Below, one piece after another: positions 20,779 through 29,950 of a stretch of DNA of 64,000 nucleotides. Each line of letters begins with the position of its first letter. Positions within the stretch are counted from its first letter, which is position 1. Origin of the DNA: Microterricola pindariensis (lineage in GTDB: Bacteria > Actinomycetota > Actinomycetes > Actinomycetales > Microbacteriaceae); contig NZ_MPZN01000003.1 of assembly GCF_002936985.1 (NCBI RefSeq), positions 62,001 to 126,000 of the forward strand, written 5' to 3'. Both the position numbers and the translations under genes were made by a program. The notes beneath the pieces are model-generated. The model made no database searches. It saw nothing but the letters and a program-made list of their open reading frames with translations, and was not told where the DNA came from.

Positions 20779-21202
20779 CCGCGAGGTGGCACTGCGGTCC
20801 ACTCTTCCGCGCACCGTCGGACGGGTCGCACTCGGCGTGTTCCTGGTCTTCGCCGGGGTCAGCCACCTGACGTTCGCCCGGCAGGAGTTCACCGCGCAGG
20901 TTCCCGACTGGCTGCCGGCCGGCAAGGATGTCGTGGTGCTGGCCTCCGGCGTCGTCGAGATCTCCCTCGGCATGGCGTTGCTCCTGCTGCGGAAGCGCCG
21001 GGTGAGCGTCGGCTGGGTGGTCGCCGCGTTCTTCGTGGCGGTCTTCCCCGGCAACATCTCGCAGTACGTGACGCACTCCGACGCCTTCGGCCTGGACTCC
21101 GACCGTGCCCGCGGCATCCGCCTGCTGTTCCAGCCGCTGCTCGTGCTGTGGGCGCTCTGGAGCACCGGGGCGTGGAAGGCCTGGCGCAAACGCGCGCGCT
21201 AG
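20771..21202 (+). CDS. DoxX-like family membrane protein
   Basis: This 143-residue protein has four predicted helices and the DoxX-like opening ALGVFLVFAGVSHLTF followed by PDWLPAGKDVVVLASGVVEI, typical of DoxX/MauE-like proteins linked to thiol or quinone redox in membranes. The ATG at 20771 lies inside the end of the previous gene; a GTG-type extension to 20762 is possible. It ends 26 bp before arfB. The specific function is unknown. Confidence 0.82.
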   Translation: MADREVALRSTLPRTVGRVALGVFLVFAGVSHLTFARQEFTAQVPDWLPAGKDVVVLASGVVEISLGMALLLLRKRRVSVGWVVAAFFVAVFPGNISQYVTHSDAFGLDSDRARGIRLLFQPLLVLWALWSTGAWKAWRKRAR

Positions 21203-21228
21203 GCGCCGCGAGCGTGCATGCTTGAGGC

Positions 21229-21651
21229 ATGGATCTCGAGGTGTCGCCCGCGCTGACGATTCCGGCGACGGAACTCGGCTGGCGCTTCTCACGCTCCTCC
21301 GGCCCCGGCGGTCAGCACGTGAACACCTCGGACAGCAGGGTCGAGCTGTTCTGGAATGTGGCGGGCTCCGGCGTGCTCTCCGAGAGCCAACGGCAGCGGA
21401 TACTCGACCGGCTGCAGGGGCGGCTCGTCGGCGGGGTGGTCACCGTGGCCGCCTCCGAGCAGCGCTCGCAGCTGCGCAACCGCGAGATCGCCCTGGCCAA
21501 GCTCGCCGAGTTGCTCGCCGGGGCCCTGGCCCCCGACGGGCCGCGCCGGCGGGCGACGAAGGCCACCCGCGGGTCGGACCGGCGCCGGCTGGCCGCCAAG
21601 AGCCAGCGCTCGGAGACGAAGAGGCAGCGCCAGCGGCCGGCCTCCGACTAG
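21229..21651 (+). CDS. arfB: Alternative ribosome-rescue factor ArfB (peptidyl-tRNA hydrolase)
   Basis: This 140-residue protein is ArfB (YaeJ), which enters the empty A site of stalled ribosomes and hydrolyses peptidyl-tRNA. The catalytic GGQ is in SSGPGGQHVNTSDSRVEL at about residues 25-42, and the basic, disordered C-terminal tail (RRRATKATRGSDRRRL) is the part that binds the mRNA channel. Length matches the family. It follows the DoxX-like gene and precedes the nickel-binding protein. Confidence 0.95.
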   Translation: MDLEVSPALTIPATELGWRFSRSSGPGGQHVNTSDSRVELFWNVAGSGVLSESQRQRILDRLQGRLVGGVVTVAASEQRSQLRNREIALAKLAELLAGALAPDGPRRRATKATRGSDRRRLAAKSQRSETKRQRQRPASD

Positions 21652-21762
21652 CGCGAGCCGGAGCACTCGGACCAATCTCCCACGCCGTCGTCACCGCACG
21701 GGCGTACCATGAGCCGAACGTCGAGCGAATGCTGCGTTCATCCTCAAGGAAGAAGCAAGCTC

Positions 21763-22011
21763 ATGACTCAGTTCATGGATGTCCACCACAACATGAAGGG
21801 CATTACCCCCGAGCAGCTGCTGGCCGCACACAACGCGGATGTCGCGATCCAGGATGACGAGAAAGTGCAGTTCAAGCAGGCCTGGGCCGACCCGGTGAGC
21901 GGGCGGGCGTTCTGCCTGTCAGAGGGGCCGTCGGCGGATGCCGTCCGGCGCATTCACGAGCGCACCGGGCATCCGGCCGACGAGGTCCACGAAGTCACTG
22001 TGACCGTCTGA
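21763..22011 (+). CDS. SCO4226-type nickel-binding protein (DUF4242)
   Basis: This 82-residue protein closely resembles, as I remember it, Streptomyces SCO4226, a dimeric ferredoxin-fold protein that binds nickel. The start TQFMDVHHNMKGITPEQL includes the metal-binding His pair, and FKQAWADPVSGRAFCLSEGPS and HERTGHPADEV follow in the same order. The ATG at 21763 is preceded by AAGGAAGA; an upstream extension is rejected. The biological role is unsettled (nickel storage or stress). Confidence 0.88.
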   Translation: MTQFMDVHHNMKGITPEQLLAAHNADVAIQDDEKVQFKQAWADPVSGRAFCLSEGPSADAVRRIHERTGHPADEVHEVTVTV

Positions 22012-22031
22012 CCGGATCGACCGGTTGACCG

Positions 22032-22256
22032 CTACTCCGCCGCCGGGTCGACCGGGGCGAAGCGGGGGAGATCTGCGCCGTCCACCAGCACCGTCTCGAG
22101 GAACATGGCCAGCGGGCGCACCCACAGCCCGCTCTCGCCGGCGAGCGGGCGGTAGACGACGAGCGCCTCCTCGGTCTCGGAGTGCCGGGCGACCCCGATC
22201 ACGTCGTAGAGGCCGCCCTTGTAGTGCCGGTAGCGGCCGATCCTGATCTCGTTCAT
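22032..22256 (-). CDS. DUF1653 family protein
   Basis: This 74-residue protein fits DUF1653: RIGRYRHYKGGLYDVIGVARHSET, EALVVYRPL and WVRPLAMFLETV. The family is a small beta-barrel of unknown function, often a stand-alone gene. A TAGGCT -10-like hexamer lies 10 nt upstream of the ATG at 22256. It is convergent with the nickel-binding protein gene, with 20 bp between them. Confidence 0.88.
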   Translation of the reverse strand: MNEIRIGRYRHYKGGLYDVIGVARHSETEEALVVYRPLAGESGLWVRPLAMFLETVLVDGADLPRFAPVDPAAE

Positions 22257-22289
22257 ACTGCCGCCGAGCCTATCGCGCGCGGCCGGGCA

Positions 22290-23678
22290 TCATGCGGGCG
22301 CCGGTGGCACGTTCTGGTTCAGCCGGAACAGGTTCTGCGGGTCCCAGCGCGCCTTCACCTCGGCCAGCCGCTGGTAGTTGGGCGCGAGCGAGCTGCGCAT
22401 CAACTCGTCGCCCTCCTCCTGGAACCCGGCGAAGTTGAGGTAGCGCACCCCATTGGAGAGCGGATGCAGCGCGGCGACCAGGCCGCGGACCCAACCGATG
22501 TTCTCCTCATCGCGGTCGGCGTCCCTCCAGTTCGCCTCCGGGCTGATCAGATACGCGGCGGAGGTGACCGGCATCGCGCCGTCGATCGGCTCGTGGGTGC
22601 GGCCGCCGAGGTGCCAGACGTCGACGGTGCTGAGGTCGGATGCCGGCTGCACCGCGGCGTCGGCGATCAAGGCGACCGCCTCATCACCCAGGCCCTCCAG
22701 CTGCACCGACTTCCAGTAGTGCCGCTCGCCGGCGGGGTAGTCCGGGTCGAACATCTGCTGAACCTGCACGTAGCTCGTCGTGCCAGAGGCGTCGAAGAGC
22801 GGCACCCCGAAATCGTGCAGCGGGCGCAGCACCTCCTCGCCGGCGGACGGGTCGCCGAGGAAGACCGCCCCGAATGCGGTGAACGGCCGCCCGAACGCCT
22901 CGGCCGCAACGCCCTCCATGCCATCCGGGACGACTCCGGCGAACGCGAGCGCGCTGACGCTGTTCGGCGCAGTGGAGCAGAACTCCCGGAACAGGCCGAG
23001 CGCCCGCGGGATGCCGCCGTCGCGGCCGTCGTGGAAGACGAACAGGAAGTAGACCTCGGGCCCGACCGGGTGCACCTCGAACAGGAACTGGGTGACGACG
23101 CCGACGTTGCCGCCGCCACCGCGCAACGCCCAGAGCAGGTCCGGGTGGTGCTCGGCGTCGGTGCGCACGACGGAGGAATCGGCGGTGACGAGCTCGGCGC
23201 CGACGAGACTGGCACAGCTGAAGCCATAGCTGTTGCGGATCCAGCCGTAGCCGCCGGCCAACGCCAGGCCGCCCACGCCCGTCTTCGAGTAGACGCCGCC
23301 CGGCACGGCCAGACCGTGCCGCTGGGTGACGGCATCCACCTGGCCCCAGGTGGCACCACCGCCGACGGCGACGATGCCGCTCTCCACGTCCAGGACGACC
23401 TCGTGCATCGGCGCGAGGTCCAGCACGACCCCGTCATCGACGGTGCTGTGGCCGGCGGCGCTGTGGCCGCCGCCACGCACCGCCAACGGCAGGCCGTTGT
23501 CTCGGGCCAGGGCGACGCCGATGCCCACATCATGCGGGCTGGCACAGCGGATGACGACGGCCGGCCGCTTGTCGAACATCCCATTCCAGATGTGCCGGAC
23601 CGTTTCATAGTCCGGCTGGCCCGGCACGACGAAGTCGCCGTCCAGCGCGTTCAGGGGGGACAGGTCCACGTGCGTCAT
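22290..23678 (-). CDS. FAD-linked oxidase of the BBE (berberine bridge enzyme-like) family
   Basis: This 462-residue flavoprotein has an FAD_binding_4 (PCMH) domain at about residues 30-210 and a C-terminal BBE segment ending RWDPQNLFRLNQNV. The His in RGGGHSAAGHS near residue 71 is the predicted covalent FAD ligand. The position of the second, cysteinyl link reads VYSKTGVGGL with no Cys, so attachment is probably single. It has no signal peptide, so it is cytoplasmic. Substrates of the family range from sugars to alkaloids and antibiotics. The neighbours (DUF1653, RluA family) give no hint. Confidence 0.88.
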   Translation of the reverse strand: MTHVDLSPLNALDGDFVVPGQPDYETVRHIWNGMFDKRPAVVIRCASPHDVGIGVALARDNGLPLAVRGGGHSAAGHSTVDDGVVLDLAPMHEVVLDVESGIVAVGGGATWGQVDAVTQRHGLAVPGGVYSKTGVGGLALAGGYGWIRNSYGFSCASLVGAELVTADSSVVRTDAEHHPDLLWALRGGGGNVGVVTQFLFEVHPVGPEVYFLFVFHDGRDGGIPRALGLFREFCSTAPNSVSALAFAGVVPDGMEGVAAEAFGRPFTAFGAVFLGDPSAGEEVLRPLHDFGVPLFDASGTTSYVQVQQMFDPDYPAGERHYWKSVQLEGLGDEAVALIADAAVQPASDLSTVDVWHLGGRTHEPIDGAMPVTSAAYLISPEANWRDADRDEENIGWVRGLVAALHPLSNGVRYLNFAGFQEEGDELMRSSLAPNYQRLAEVKARWDPQNLFRLNQNVPPAPA

Positions 23679-23785
23679 CTCGCACCTCTACTCCAGTGGC
23701 GTGCGCTTCGGGCGGCGCACCCTCACCCCCAGGGGCGGCCCCTTCGTGAGCGCAACGCTACTCCGCGGTGTCAGGCACGACAACG

Positions 23786-23797
23786 TAGGATCGTTCG
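23786..23797 (+). promoter_or_regulatory. Leaderless-type -10 element for the pseudouridine synthase gene
   Basis: TAGGAT (23786-23791) sits 6 nt before the GTG start at 23798. No ribosome-binding site is visible. Confidence 0.5.
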
Positions 23798-24721
23798 GTG
23801 CCCCCACGTTCCCCACTTCCGCAAAGACTGGGGCTGGATGCCGCGTGGATGCGCACGCCGGACCTCGATCGTTCCCGGCCAGACCCCTGGCCGAGCATGG
23901 GTGCCTGGCTGCACGAGCGGCTCTCCGAGTTCATCGATGTGCCGGCGTTCCTGGCCGAGCAACGCATCGTCTACGAGGGCGGAACCCCGGCGGTCGGCAC
24001 CGACCCGTACCGACCGCACACCTTCGTCTGGTTCCACCGTGACCTCGGTGAGGAGGCGCCGGTGCCGGGGCGGATCCATGTCGTGCACCGCGACGAGCAG
24101 CTCATCGTGATCGACAAGCCGGCCTTCCTGTCCACGATTCCGCGCGGCAAGCACGTGCAGCAGAGCGTCGTCGTGCGCCTCCGCGACGAACTGGGTCTGC
24201 CAGAGCTCTCGCCGCTGCACCGGCTGGACAGGGTGACATCCGGCCTGCTGATCATGGCGACCGAGAAGCGCTGGCGCGGCGCGTACCAGACCATGTTCCA
24301 GCGGGGCGAGGTGGGCAAGACGTACCACGCCCTGGCCGCGCACCGGCCGGATTTGTCGCTGCCCGCCACCGTGCGCAACCACCTCGGCAAGCAGCGCGGC
24401 ACGATGCAGGCCGAGGTGGTCCCGGATGCCGCGGCCAACGCGGAGTCGCTCATCGAGCTGGAGAGCGTGCTGGGCGCCGACGCCGTGTACCGGCTGAGCC
24501 CGCGCACCGGGCGCACCCACCAGCTGCGCATGCACATGTGGGGGCTCGGCGTGCCGATCAGCGGTGACCCGCTCTACCCCGTGGTGCGGCCCGTCGCCAT
24601 CGACGACTTCAGCACCCCGCTGCAACTTCTGGCCAGCCAGGTGGCCTTCACCGATCCGTTGAGCGGGGCGCCGCGCCGTTTCGAGAGCGCGCGCACCCTG
24701 CCGCTGCGGAGCGAGGCCTGA
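23798..24721 (+). CDS. RluA-family pseudouridine synthase
   Basis: This 307-residue enzyme isomerises uridine in rRNA or tRNA. The catalytic Asp is in HRLDRVTSGLLIMA near residue 140, followed by KTYHALAA and RLSPRTGRTHQLRMHM. The ~90-residue N-terminal part lacks a clear S4 domain and contains RIVYEGGTPAVGTDPY. The closest E. coli relatives would be RluA or TruC-like; the target base cannot be assigned. The GTG start at 23798 is supported by a -10 hexamer 6 nt upstream (leaderless). A tandem repeat follows the stop. Confidence 0.92.
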   Translation: MPPRSPLPQRLGLDAAWMRTPDLDRSRPDPWPSMGAWLHERLSEFIDVPAFLAEQRIVYEGGTPAVGTDPYRPHTFVWFHRDLGEEAPVPGRIHVVHRDEQLIVIDKPAFLSTIPRGKHVQQSVVVRLRDELGLPELSPLHRLDRVTSGLLIMATEKRWRGAYQTMFQRGEVGKTYHALAAHRPDLSLPATVRNHLGKQRGTMQAEVVPDAAANAESLIELESVLGADAVYRLSPRTGRTHQLRMHMWGLGVPISGDPLYPVVRPVAIDDFSTPLQLLASQVAFTDPLSGAPRRFESARTLPLRSEA

Positions 24722-24723
24722 GC

Positions 24724-24783
24724 CCCGAGCCCGGCTGCCCCGATCCCGGCTGCACCGAGCCCGGCTGCACCGAGCCCGGCCGC
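24724..24783. repeat. Four tandem 15-bp repeats
   Basis: Four consecutive 15-bp units of the type CCCGAGCCCGGCTGC (24724-24738, 24739-24753, 24754-24768, 24769-24783) differ by one or two bases. They fill the gap between the convergent pseudouridine synthase and MFS genes. They encode a Gly/Ala repeat in an unused frame. They may act as a terminator or be a slippage-prone minisatellite. Confidence 0.85.
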
Positions 24784-24785
24784 GG

Positions 24786-26315
24786 CTAGGCCTGCTGCGG
24801 CTCCGCCGCCCCGTCTGGGGCCGGTTCCGCGGCCACGCTGCGGGCGTGCGCGACGGAGAGCCCATGGCCAACGCGGCGGAACAGGAGCGCCGAGAGCACC
24901 GCGCCGAAGGTGAAGAATCCCGCCGCCCACCAGTAGGCCACCGAGTAGCTGTGCAGGGCGGCCTCCGCGAGGACAGACGGCGAGGCCGGCAGGTGCTCGC
25001 TGACGTAACTGGTCGCCGCGGTGGCGGCCAGCGTGTTGAGCAGCGCGGTGCCGATGGAGCCGCCGACCTGCTGGCTGGTGTTGACCGTGGCGGATGCGAC
25101 GCCGGCGAAGTCCCGGTTCACGCCGAGGGTTGCCGTCTGGATCGACGCCGGCATGATGGTGCCCATCCCCAGGCCGACGATCGCCAACGGCGCGAGGATG
25201 TCGGCGGCGTACGTGCTGTCGAGGGTGAGGTGGGTGAGGTAGACCATGCCGGTGGCGCCGAGCAGCATGCCGATCGGCACCAGCACTTTCGGGCCGAAAC
25301 GCGGCAGGAAGATGTTCGTGGAGAGTTGGGCGGCGAGCACGAGCGAGGCGATCATCGGCAGGAACGCGAGCCCGGTCTGCACAGGGGTGAAGCGCAACCC
25401 GGTCTGCAGGTAGTAGGTGACGAACAGGAAGACGCCGAACATGCAGGCGCCGGCGATGAGCACGGAGAGGAAGGCGGCGCCGCGGTTGCGGTCGCGCACG
25501 ATGGAGAGGGGCAGCAGCGGGTGCGCCGCCCGGCGCTGCCACAGCACGAACGCGATCAGCAGCATGCCGGAGGACACGAGCATCACCCAGCTCGACGGGG
25601 AGCCCCAGCCGGCGGTCTCGGCGTTGGAGAACCCGTAGACGAGCAGGAACAGGGCGCCGGAGGCGAGGACAGTGCCCGGGATGTCGAGCCGAGGCCTGGG
25701 CTCGGCGCGCGCGCCGGCGCTGACGAAGACGAGGGCGCCGGCGAAGGCGATGACCGCGATCAACACGTTGATGTACAGGCTCCAGCGCCAATCAAGATAC
25801 TCGGTGAGGAAGCCGCCGAGGAGCAGACCGATGGCGCCGCCGGCACCGGCGATGGCGCCGAACACGCCGAACGCCCGCGAGCGCTCTCTCGGGATGGTGA
25901 AGGTTGTTGTCAGCACGGCCAGGGCGGTCGGAGCGAGCAGCGCGCCGAATGTGCCCTGGAGGGCACGTGCCCCGACCAGCCACTCGAAGCTCTGCGCGGC
26001 GCCGCCGAGCGCGGAGGCGCCGGCGAATCCGACCAGCCCGATGAGGAACGTGCGCTTGCGGCCGATCAGGTCGGAGAGCCTGCCGCCGAGCAGCAGCAGG
26101 CTGCCGAAGGCGAGCGAGTAGGCGGTGACGACCCACTGCCGCTGGCCGTCCGTGAAGCCGAGCTCGGCCTGGGCGGAGGGCAAGGCGATGTTCACCACTG
26201 TCGCGTCCAGCACGACCATCAGCTGGGCGAGGGCGACAACTGCGAGCGTCCACCAGCGCCGGGAGTGGGGCGGAGCGGGGGGAGGCAGCAATGGTTCGGA
26301 GTGATTCCGGCGCAT
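24786..26315 (-). CDS. MFS transporter, DHA2 family
   Basis: This 509-residue exporter has 14 predicted helices with VVLDATVVNIALPSAQ in helix 1, GGRLSDLIGRKRT (motif A) and GGAIGLLLGGFL (motif C). It is closest to the DHA2 drug:proton antiporters. The ATG at 26315 (MRRNHSEP) fits the normal N-terminus; the in-frame extension to 26603 is improbable. It is divergent from a NarL-type two-component system (182-bp gap), which may control it. Confidence 0.9.
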   Translation of the reverse strand: MRRNHSEPLLPPPAPPHSRRWWTLAVVALAQLMVVLDATVVNIALPSAQAELGFTDGQRQWVVTAYSLAFGSLLLLGGRLSDLIGRKRTFLIGLVGFAGASALGGAAQSFEWLVGARALQGTFGALLAPTALAVLTTTFTIPRERSRAFGVFGAIAGAGGAIGLLLGGFLTEYLDWRWSLYINVLIAVIAFAGALVFVSAGARAEPRPRLDIPGTVLASGALFLLVYGFSNAETAGWGSPSSWVMLVSSGMLLIAFVLWQRRAAHPLLPLSIVRDRNRGAAFLSVLIAGACMFGVFLFVTYYLQTGLRFTPVQTGLAFLPMIASLVLAAQLSTNIFLPRFGPKVLVPIGMLLGATGMVYLTHLTLDSTYAADILAPLAIVGLGMGTIMPASIQTATLGVNRDFAGVASATVNTSQQVGGSIGTALLNTLAATAATSYVSEHLPASPSVLAEAALHSYSVAYWWAAGFFTFGAVLSALLFRRVGHGLSVAHARSVAAEPAPDGAAEPQQA

Positions 26316-26497
26316 GAGCGCGACGTTAGTCCCGTCGGGGCGCTGTGGGCTTGGATTCACTCGGGAGTCTGCCGTGAACTTGCTGGTTGCCGCCGGCTGT
26401 CGGCGGCGGATTGGCGACCTAGGTCCCCAATAGTGGCGACCGGCGTTCGGCGGCGGCGTCCCGACCGAGCCGCTGTGGTAGAGATAGACGTGATTGC

Positions 26498-28390
26498 ATG
26501 CCGAGTGCGTGGGGGGATTCGGACGCGATCGGGGCGCCCTTCCGCCAGACGGGGTGGCGCCCCAGCATGCCGGTCCACCGACGAAACCGAGGCGATGTGA
26601 CACAGACCGGCCCCGCCGCGACCGCGTTGCTGAGGAACACGCTTCAGCGGGTGCGGGCGGAGCGCTCGCCGCTCCGGCGCTCCCTGGACCGTGCGCTGCT
26701 CACCATCCTGGCCACCGGTCTGGGCTTCACCCTGTTGCTGCTCGCCCTCCTGCCTCTGGGCGGCCCGGAGACGTTTGCCCTCCTGCTGTTCCCGATCAAC
26801 CTGATCGTCTACCTGTGCGCCGGCCTGCTGGCCTGGTTCCACCGCCCGAGCAACCGGATGGGCGCGCTCATCCTGCTCGCCGGCGGAGCTCTCTTCCTCA
26901 GCGGGGCCGGCAACACCGAGATCCCGCTGTTCATCCTGCTGGGCACCGTCGCGGCGAGCCTGCCGCTGGCCGTGTTCATTCACCTGTTCCTCGCCTTCCC
27001 GTCCGGGACGCTGACCGGGCGGGCCGCCAAGATGGTCGTCGCCACCGCATACGCGACGTCGATCCTGTTGCAGCTGCCCTCGTACCTGCTTCTGGCGAAC
27101 GGGGCGATGCCGGGCCTCACGATCGTGCACGAGCCGGAGCTCGCTGTGCTGGGAGAGCATATGCAGTCCGCCGTGGGCGGGGCGGCGCTCGTCGCCACCG
27201 CGGCGATCCTGCTGGTCCGCCTGCGCAGGGCGACCCGGTCCGAGCGCCGCGTGCTCGCCCCGCTCTACGGCTACGGCGTCTTCGCCATCGTCGTGATCCT
27301 GTTCTCGACGCGGTTCTTCGGGGCGATGCTCGGGTGGGACGGGATCGCGGTCGCCGTCCTGCAACTGTCGGTGCTGGCCGGGGTGCCGATCGCCTTCGCC
27401 CTCGCCGTGCTGCGCGGGGGCGTCGCCCGCACCGGCGAGCTCGAGGAGCTCGGGGCGTGGCTGGGGGCCGCCGGCGACGAGAAGCCGGCGATCGCGGTCG
27501 CCCTGGCGCGCACCCTCGGCGACCCCTCGATCGAGGTGTGGTTCTGGATGCCCGGCCACGGCGCCTACGTCGACGTGCAGGGCGTCGAGGTCACCGCCGA
27601 CGTCGACGCCGGCCGCGGGCTGGAGGTCGTCGAGCTGGACGGGCGCCGCATCGGCGCGATCTCCTACGACAACGCGCTCATGGTCGAGCCGGAGCTCGCC
27701 CGCACGGCCGGCCGCGTGGTGGCGATCGCGCTCGACCGCGAGCGGCTGACCGCCGAGCTGCGCTCGAGCAGGCGCGACCTCCAGCTCTCCCGGGAGCGCC
27801 TCGTCGAGGCGGCGGATGCCGAGCGCCGCCGCATCGCGCAAGACCTGCACGACGGGCTCCAGGTGCAGCTGGTGCTGCTCGCGCTCGAGGCCCAGCAGCT
27901 GGGCAACGGCGGCGGAGCGAGCCTGGACGAGCGGGCGACGGCCCTGCGCATGGGCATCGACGCGGCGGCCACCGAGCTGCGCAACCTGGTGCACTCGGTG
28001 ATGCCGGCCGCACTGGTCCAGCGCGGCCTCTCCGCGGCTGCAGAGGACCTCGTCGACCGGATGCCGATCCCCACCGTCCTCGAGCTGGACGTCGCTGACG
28101 GCGACTGCCCGCCCGTCGTGGAGAGCATCGCCTACTTCGTGGTGGCCGAGGCGCTCGCCAACGCCGTCAAGTATTCCCAGGCGCGCTCGATCGCCGTGCG
28201 GCTGCACCGGCAGGCGGACGACCTGCACATCGAGGTGCTGGACGACGGCATCGGCGGCGCGCGGCCGTCGGCCGGGGCCGGGCTGCGCGGCATGGCCGAG
28301 CGCATCGACGTGCTCGGCGGCAGCCTGGCCGTCGCCAGCGAGCCGGGTCGGGGAACGCGCATCAAGGTGGAGGTCCCGTGCGGGTCGTGA
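26498..28390 (+). CDS. NarL-type sensor histidine kinase (HisKA_3)
   Basis: This kinase of up to 630 residues has an N-terminal membrane region of about eight predicted helices (residues ~60-310), a GAF-like cytoplasmic linker (~325-410), the dimerisation/phospho-acceptor motif ERRRIAQDLHDGLQ near residue 445 and a HATPase domain ending AGLRGMAERIDVLGGSL. The start may be the ATG at 26498, an ATG at 26567 or a GTG at 26597; no Shine-Dalgarno site decides. It overlaps the response-regulator gene by 13 bp. The signal is unknown. The integral membrane sensor resembles those detecting membrane or cell-wall conditions. Confidence 0.88.
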   Translation: MPSAWGDSDAIGAPFRQTGWRPSMPVHRRNRGDVTQTGPAATALLRNTLQRVRAERSPLRRSLDRALLTILATGLGFTLLLLALLPLGGPETFALLLFPINLIVYLCAGLLAWFHRPSNRMGALILLAGGALFLSGAGNTEIPLFILLGTVAASLPLAVFIHLFLAFPSGTLTGRAAKMVVATAYATSILLQLPSYLLLANGAMPGLTIVHEPELAVLGEHMQSAVGGAALVATAAILLVRLRRATRSERRVLAPLYGYGVFAIVVILFSTRFFGAMLGWDGIAVAVLQLSVLAGVPIAFALAVLRGGVARTGELEELGAWLGAAGDEKPAIAVALARTLGDPSIEVWFWMPGHGAYVDVQGVEVTADVDAGRGLEVVELDGRRIGAISYDNALMVEPELARTAGRVVAIALDRERLTAELRSSRRDLQLSRERLVEAADAERRRIAQDLHDGLQVQLVLLALEAQQLGNGGGASLDERATALRMGIDAAATELRNLVHSVMPAALVQRGLSAAAEDLVDRMPIPTVLELDVADGDCPPVVESIAYFVVAEALANAVKYSQARSIAVRLHRQADDLHIEVLDDGIGGARPSAGAGLRGMAERIDVLGGSLAVASEPGRGTRIKVEVPCGS

Positions 28391-29028
28391 TCGGTGAGGA
28401 CGAGGCGCTGCTCCGCCGCGGGCTGGAGCTCGTGCTCGGCGACGGCGGTTTCGAGGTGGTGGCCACCGCGGCCGACGCGGTCGAGCTCGAGCGCGCCGTG
28501 GCGGAGCACCGGCCGCGGCTGGTGATCACCGACATCCGGATGCCGCCCAGCTTCACCGACGAGGGCCTCGTCGCCGCCGCACGCATCCGCGCGGGCTTCC
28601 CCGGGACCGCCGTGATGGTGCTCTCCCAGCACGTGCAGCGCCGCTACGCCGTCGAGCTGCTGAGCGACCGTGCCGGGGGAGTCGGCTATCTGTTGAAGCA
28701 GCGCATCGCCGATGTGCGCACCTTCGTGGGGGACCTGCGCGAGGTCGCGACCGGCGGCACCGCGATCGACCCGGACATCGTCGCCGTGATGCTCGCCAGG
28801 GCGCGGCTCGCCGACAGCGCTGTGGGCGCGCTCACCGCGCGCCAGCAGGAGGTGCTCGCGCTGATGGCGGAGGGGCGCAGCAACGCCTCGATCGCCGCCC
28901 GGCTCTTCCTCACCGAGAAGGCCGTGGTGCAGCACACCTCGCGGATCTACGACGCGCTGGCGCTGCCCGTCGACAGCGACGCGCACCGCCGGGTGCTTGC
29001 GGTACTGCAGTACCTCAACGCGGACTGA
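28378..29028 (+). CDS. NarL/FixJ-family response regulator
   Basis: This 216-residue regulator has a receiver domain (EDEALL at 7-12, predicted phospho-acceptor Asp55 in VITDIRMPP, Lys near 104 in YLLKQRI) and a C-terminal LuxR helix-turn-helix (LTARQQEVLALMAEGRSNASI). It starts at a GTG inside the kinase gene. Its 3' end overlaps the convergent LLM gene by 14 bp, so the two transcripts could interfere. Confidence 0.92.
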   Translation: MRVVIGEDEALLRRGLELVLGDGGFEVVATAADAVELERAVAEHRPRLVITDIRMPPSFTDEGLVAAARIRAGFPGTAVMVLSQHVQRRYAVELLSDRAGGVGYLLKQRIADVRTFVGDLREVATGGTAIDPDIVAVMLARARLADSAVGALTARQQEVLALMAEGRSNASIAARLFLTEKAVVQHTSRIYDALALPVDSDAHRRVLAVLQYLNAD

Positions 29029-29950
29029 CGGGCGCCGCCTCGCCGCGCGCCAGCGCCACCGCCTCGCGCACAGCCGGCGCCACCTCGTGCGCGTAGCGCT
29101 CGATCGTTGCGGCGTCGTCGCTGGCGAGGATGAAGCCAGAGGTGCCGTGGTTCAGCGCGATCTCGGTCAGCTCGTCCGCCCACTGCGCGGCCGGGCCCTG
29201 CAGCAGGCCGCCGTTGGCCGGCTGGAACCGGCCCTGGATGTTGAGCAGGCGTCGGATGGCGCGGGGGCTGCGGCCGGCGGCATCCGCCCCCGCGTCGATG
29301 TGGGCGTTCAGGGCGTCGAGGCCGGCCGGGCCGCCCTCGACGTAGCCGAGCGAGGGCAGCCAGCCGTCGGCGACGCGCCCCGTCATCCGCAGGATGCGCG
29401 GCTTCAGCGCGCCCACCCAGATGCCGATGTCGTGCGCGGGGGCCGGGCCGCGCTTGGCGCCGTCGACGGTGTAGTGCCGGCCGCGCACGTGCACCCCGCC
29501 CGCGCGCTCGCCGCCCGGCTGGTCGGTGTGCCAGATCTGGCGGATGATGCCGATGCCCTCTTCGAGCGCCTCGACCGACTCGCCGGGGGTGAGCCGCCCG
29601 CCGCCCATGGCCTCGATCGCGTCCCAGAAGCCGCCGGCGCCGAGGGCCAGCTCGAGCCGGCCGCCGCTCAGCAGGTCGAGGCTGGCTGCGCTGCGGGCGA
29701 GCAGCGCCGGGTGCCGGAGCGGCAGATTGATGACGTTGCCGCTCAGACGGATCCGCTCGGTGCGCGCGGCGACGTAGGAGAGCAGCGTCCAGGTGTCGAG
29801 GAAGCGCGGTTGGTAGGGGTGGTCTTGGAAGGTGGCCAGGTCGAGCCCGGCGCGGTCGGCGACGACGGCGAGGTCGACGGCGTGCTGGGCGGGATTGTTG
29901 GTCGGGGTGATGAACACCCCGAACTGCAGGTCGTGGCCGTAGTCGGTCAT
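29015..29950 (-). CDS. LLM class flavin-dependent oxidoreductase
   Basis: This 311-residue protein is a luciferase-like (bacterial luciferase/F420 reductase superfamily) TIM barrel using FMN or F420. Family features include DLQFGVFITPTNNPA at the start, ARSAASLDLLSGGRLELALGAGGFWDA near residues 88-115 and PDRIGIWVGALKPRILRM-like IGIWVGALKPRILRMTGRVADGW near 160-185. It overlaps the upstream fused LLM-FAD gene by 4 bp (ATGA), so the two are translationally coupled and probably act in one pathway. A Ddn-like F420 protein elsewhere in the window hints that F420 is available. The substrate is unknown. Confidence 0.9.
   Translation of the reverse strand: MTDYGHDLQFGVFITPTNNPAQHAVDLAVVADRAGLDLATFQDHPYQPRFLDTWTLLSYVAARTERIRLSGNVINLPLRHPALLARSAASLDLLSGGRLELALGAGGFWDAIEAMGGGRLTPGESVEALEEGIGIIRQIWHTDQPGGERAGGVHVRGRHYTVDGAKRGPAPAHDIGIWVGALKPRILRMTGRVADGWLPSLGYVEGGPAGLDALNAHIDAGADAAGRSPRAIRRLLNIQGRFQPANGGLLQGPAAQWADELTEIALNHGTSGFILASDDAATIERYAHEVAPAVREAVALARGEAAPVSPR

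Noticed and set aside
24574-25791. 405-codon frame with a Gly/Ala repeat over the MFS gene
   Set aside because: It is the 15-bp tandem repeat and MFS gene read in another frame; the MFS frame has the transporter motifs.
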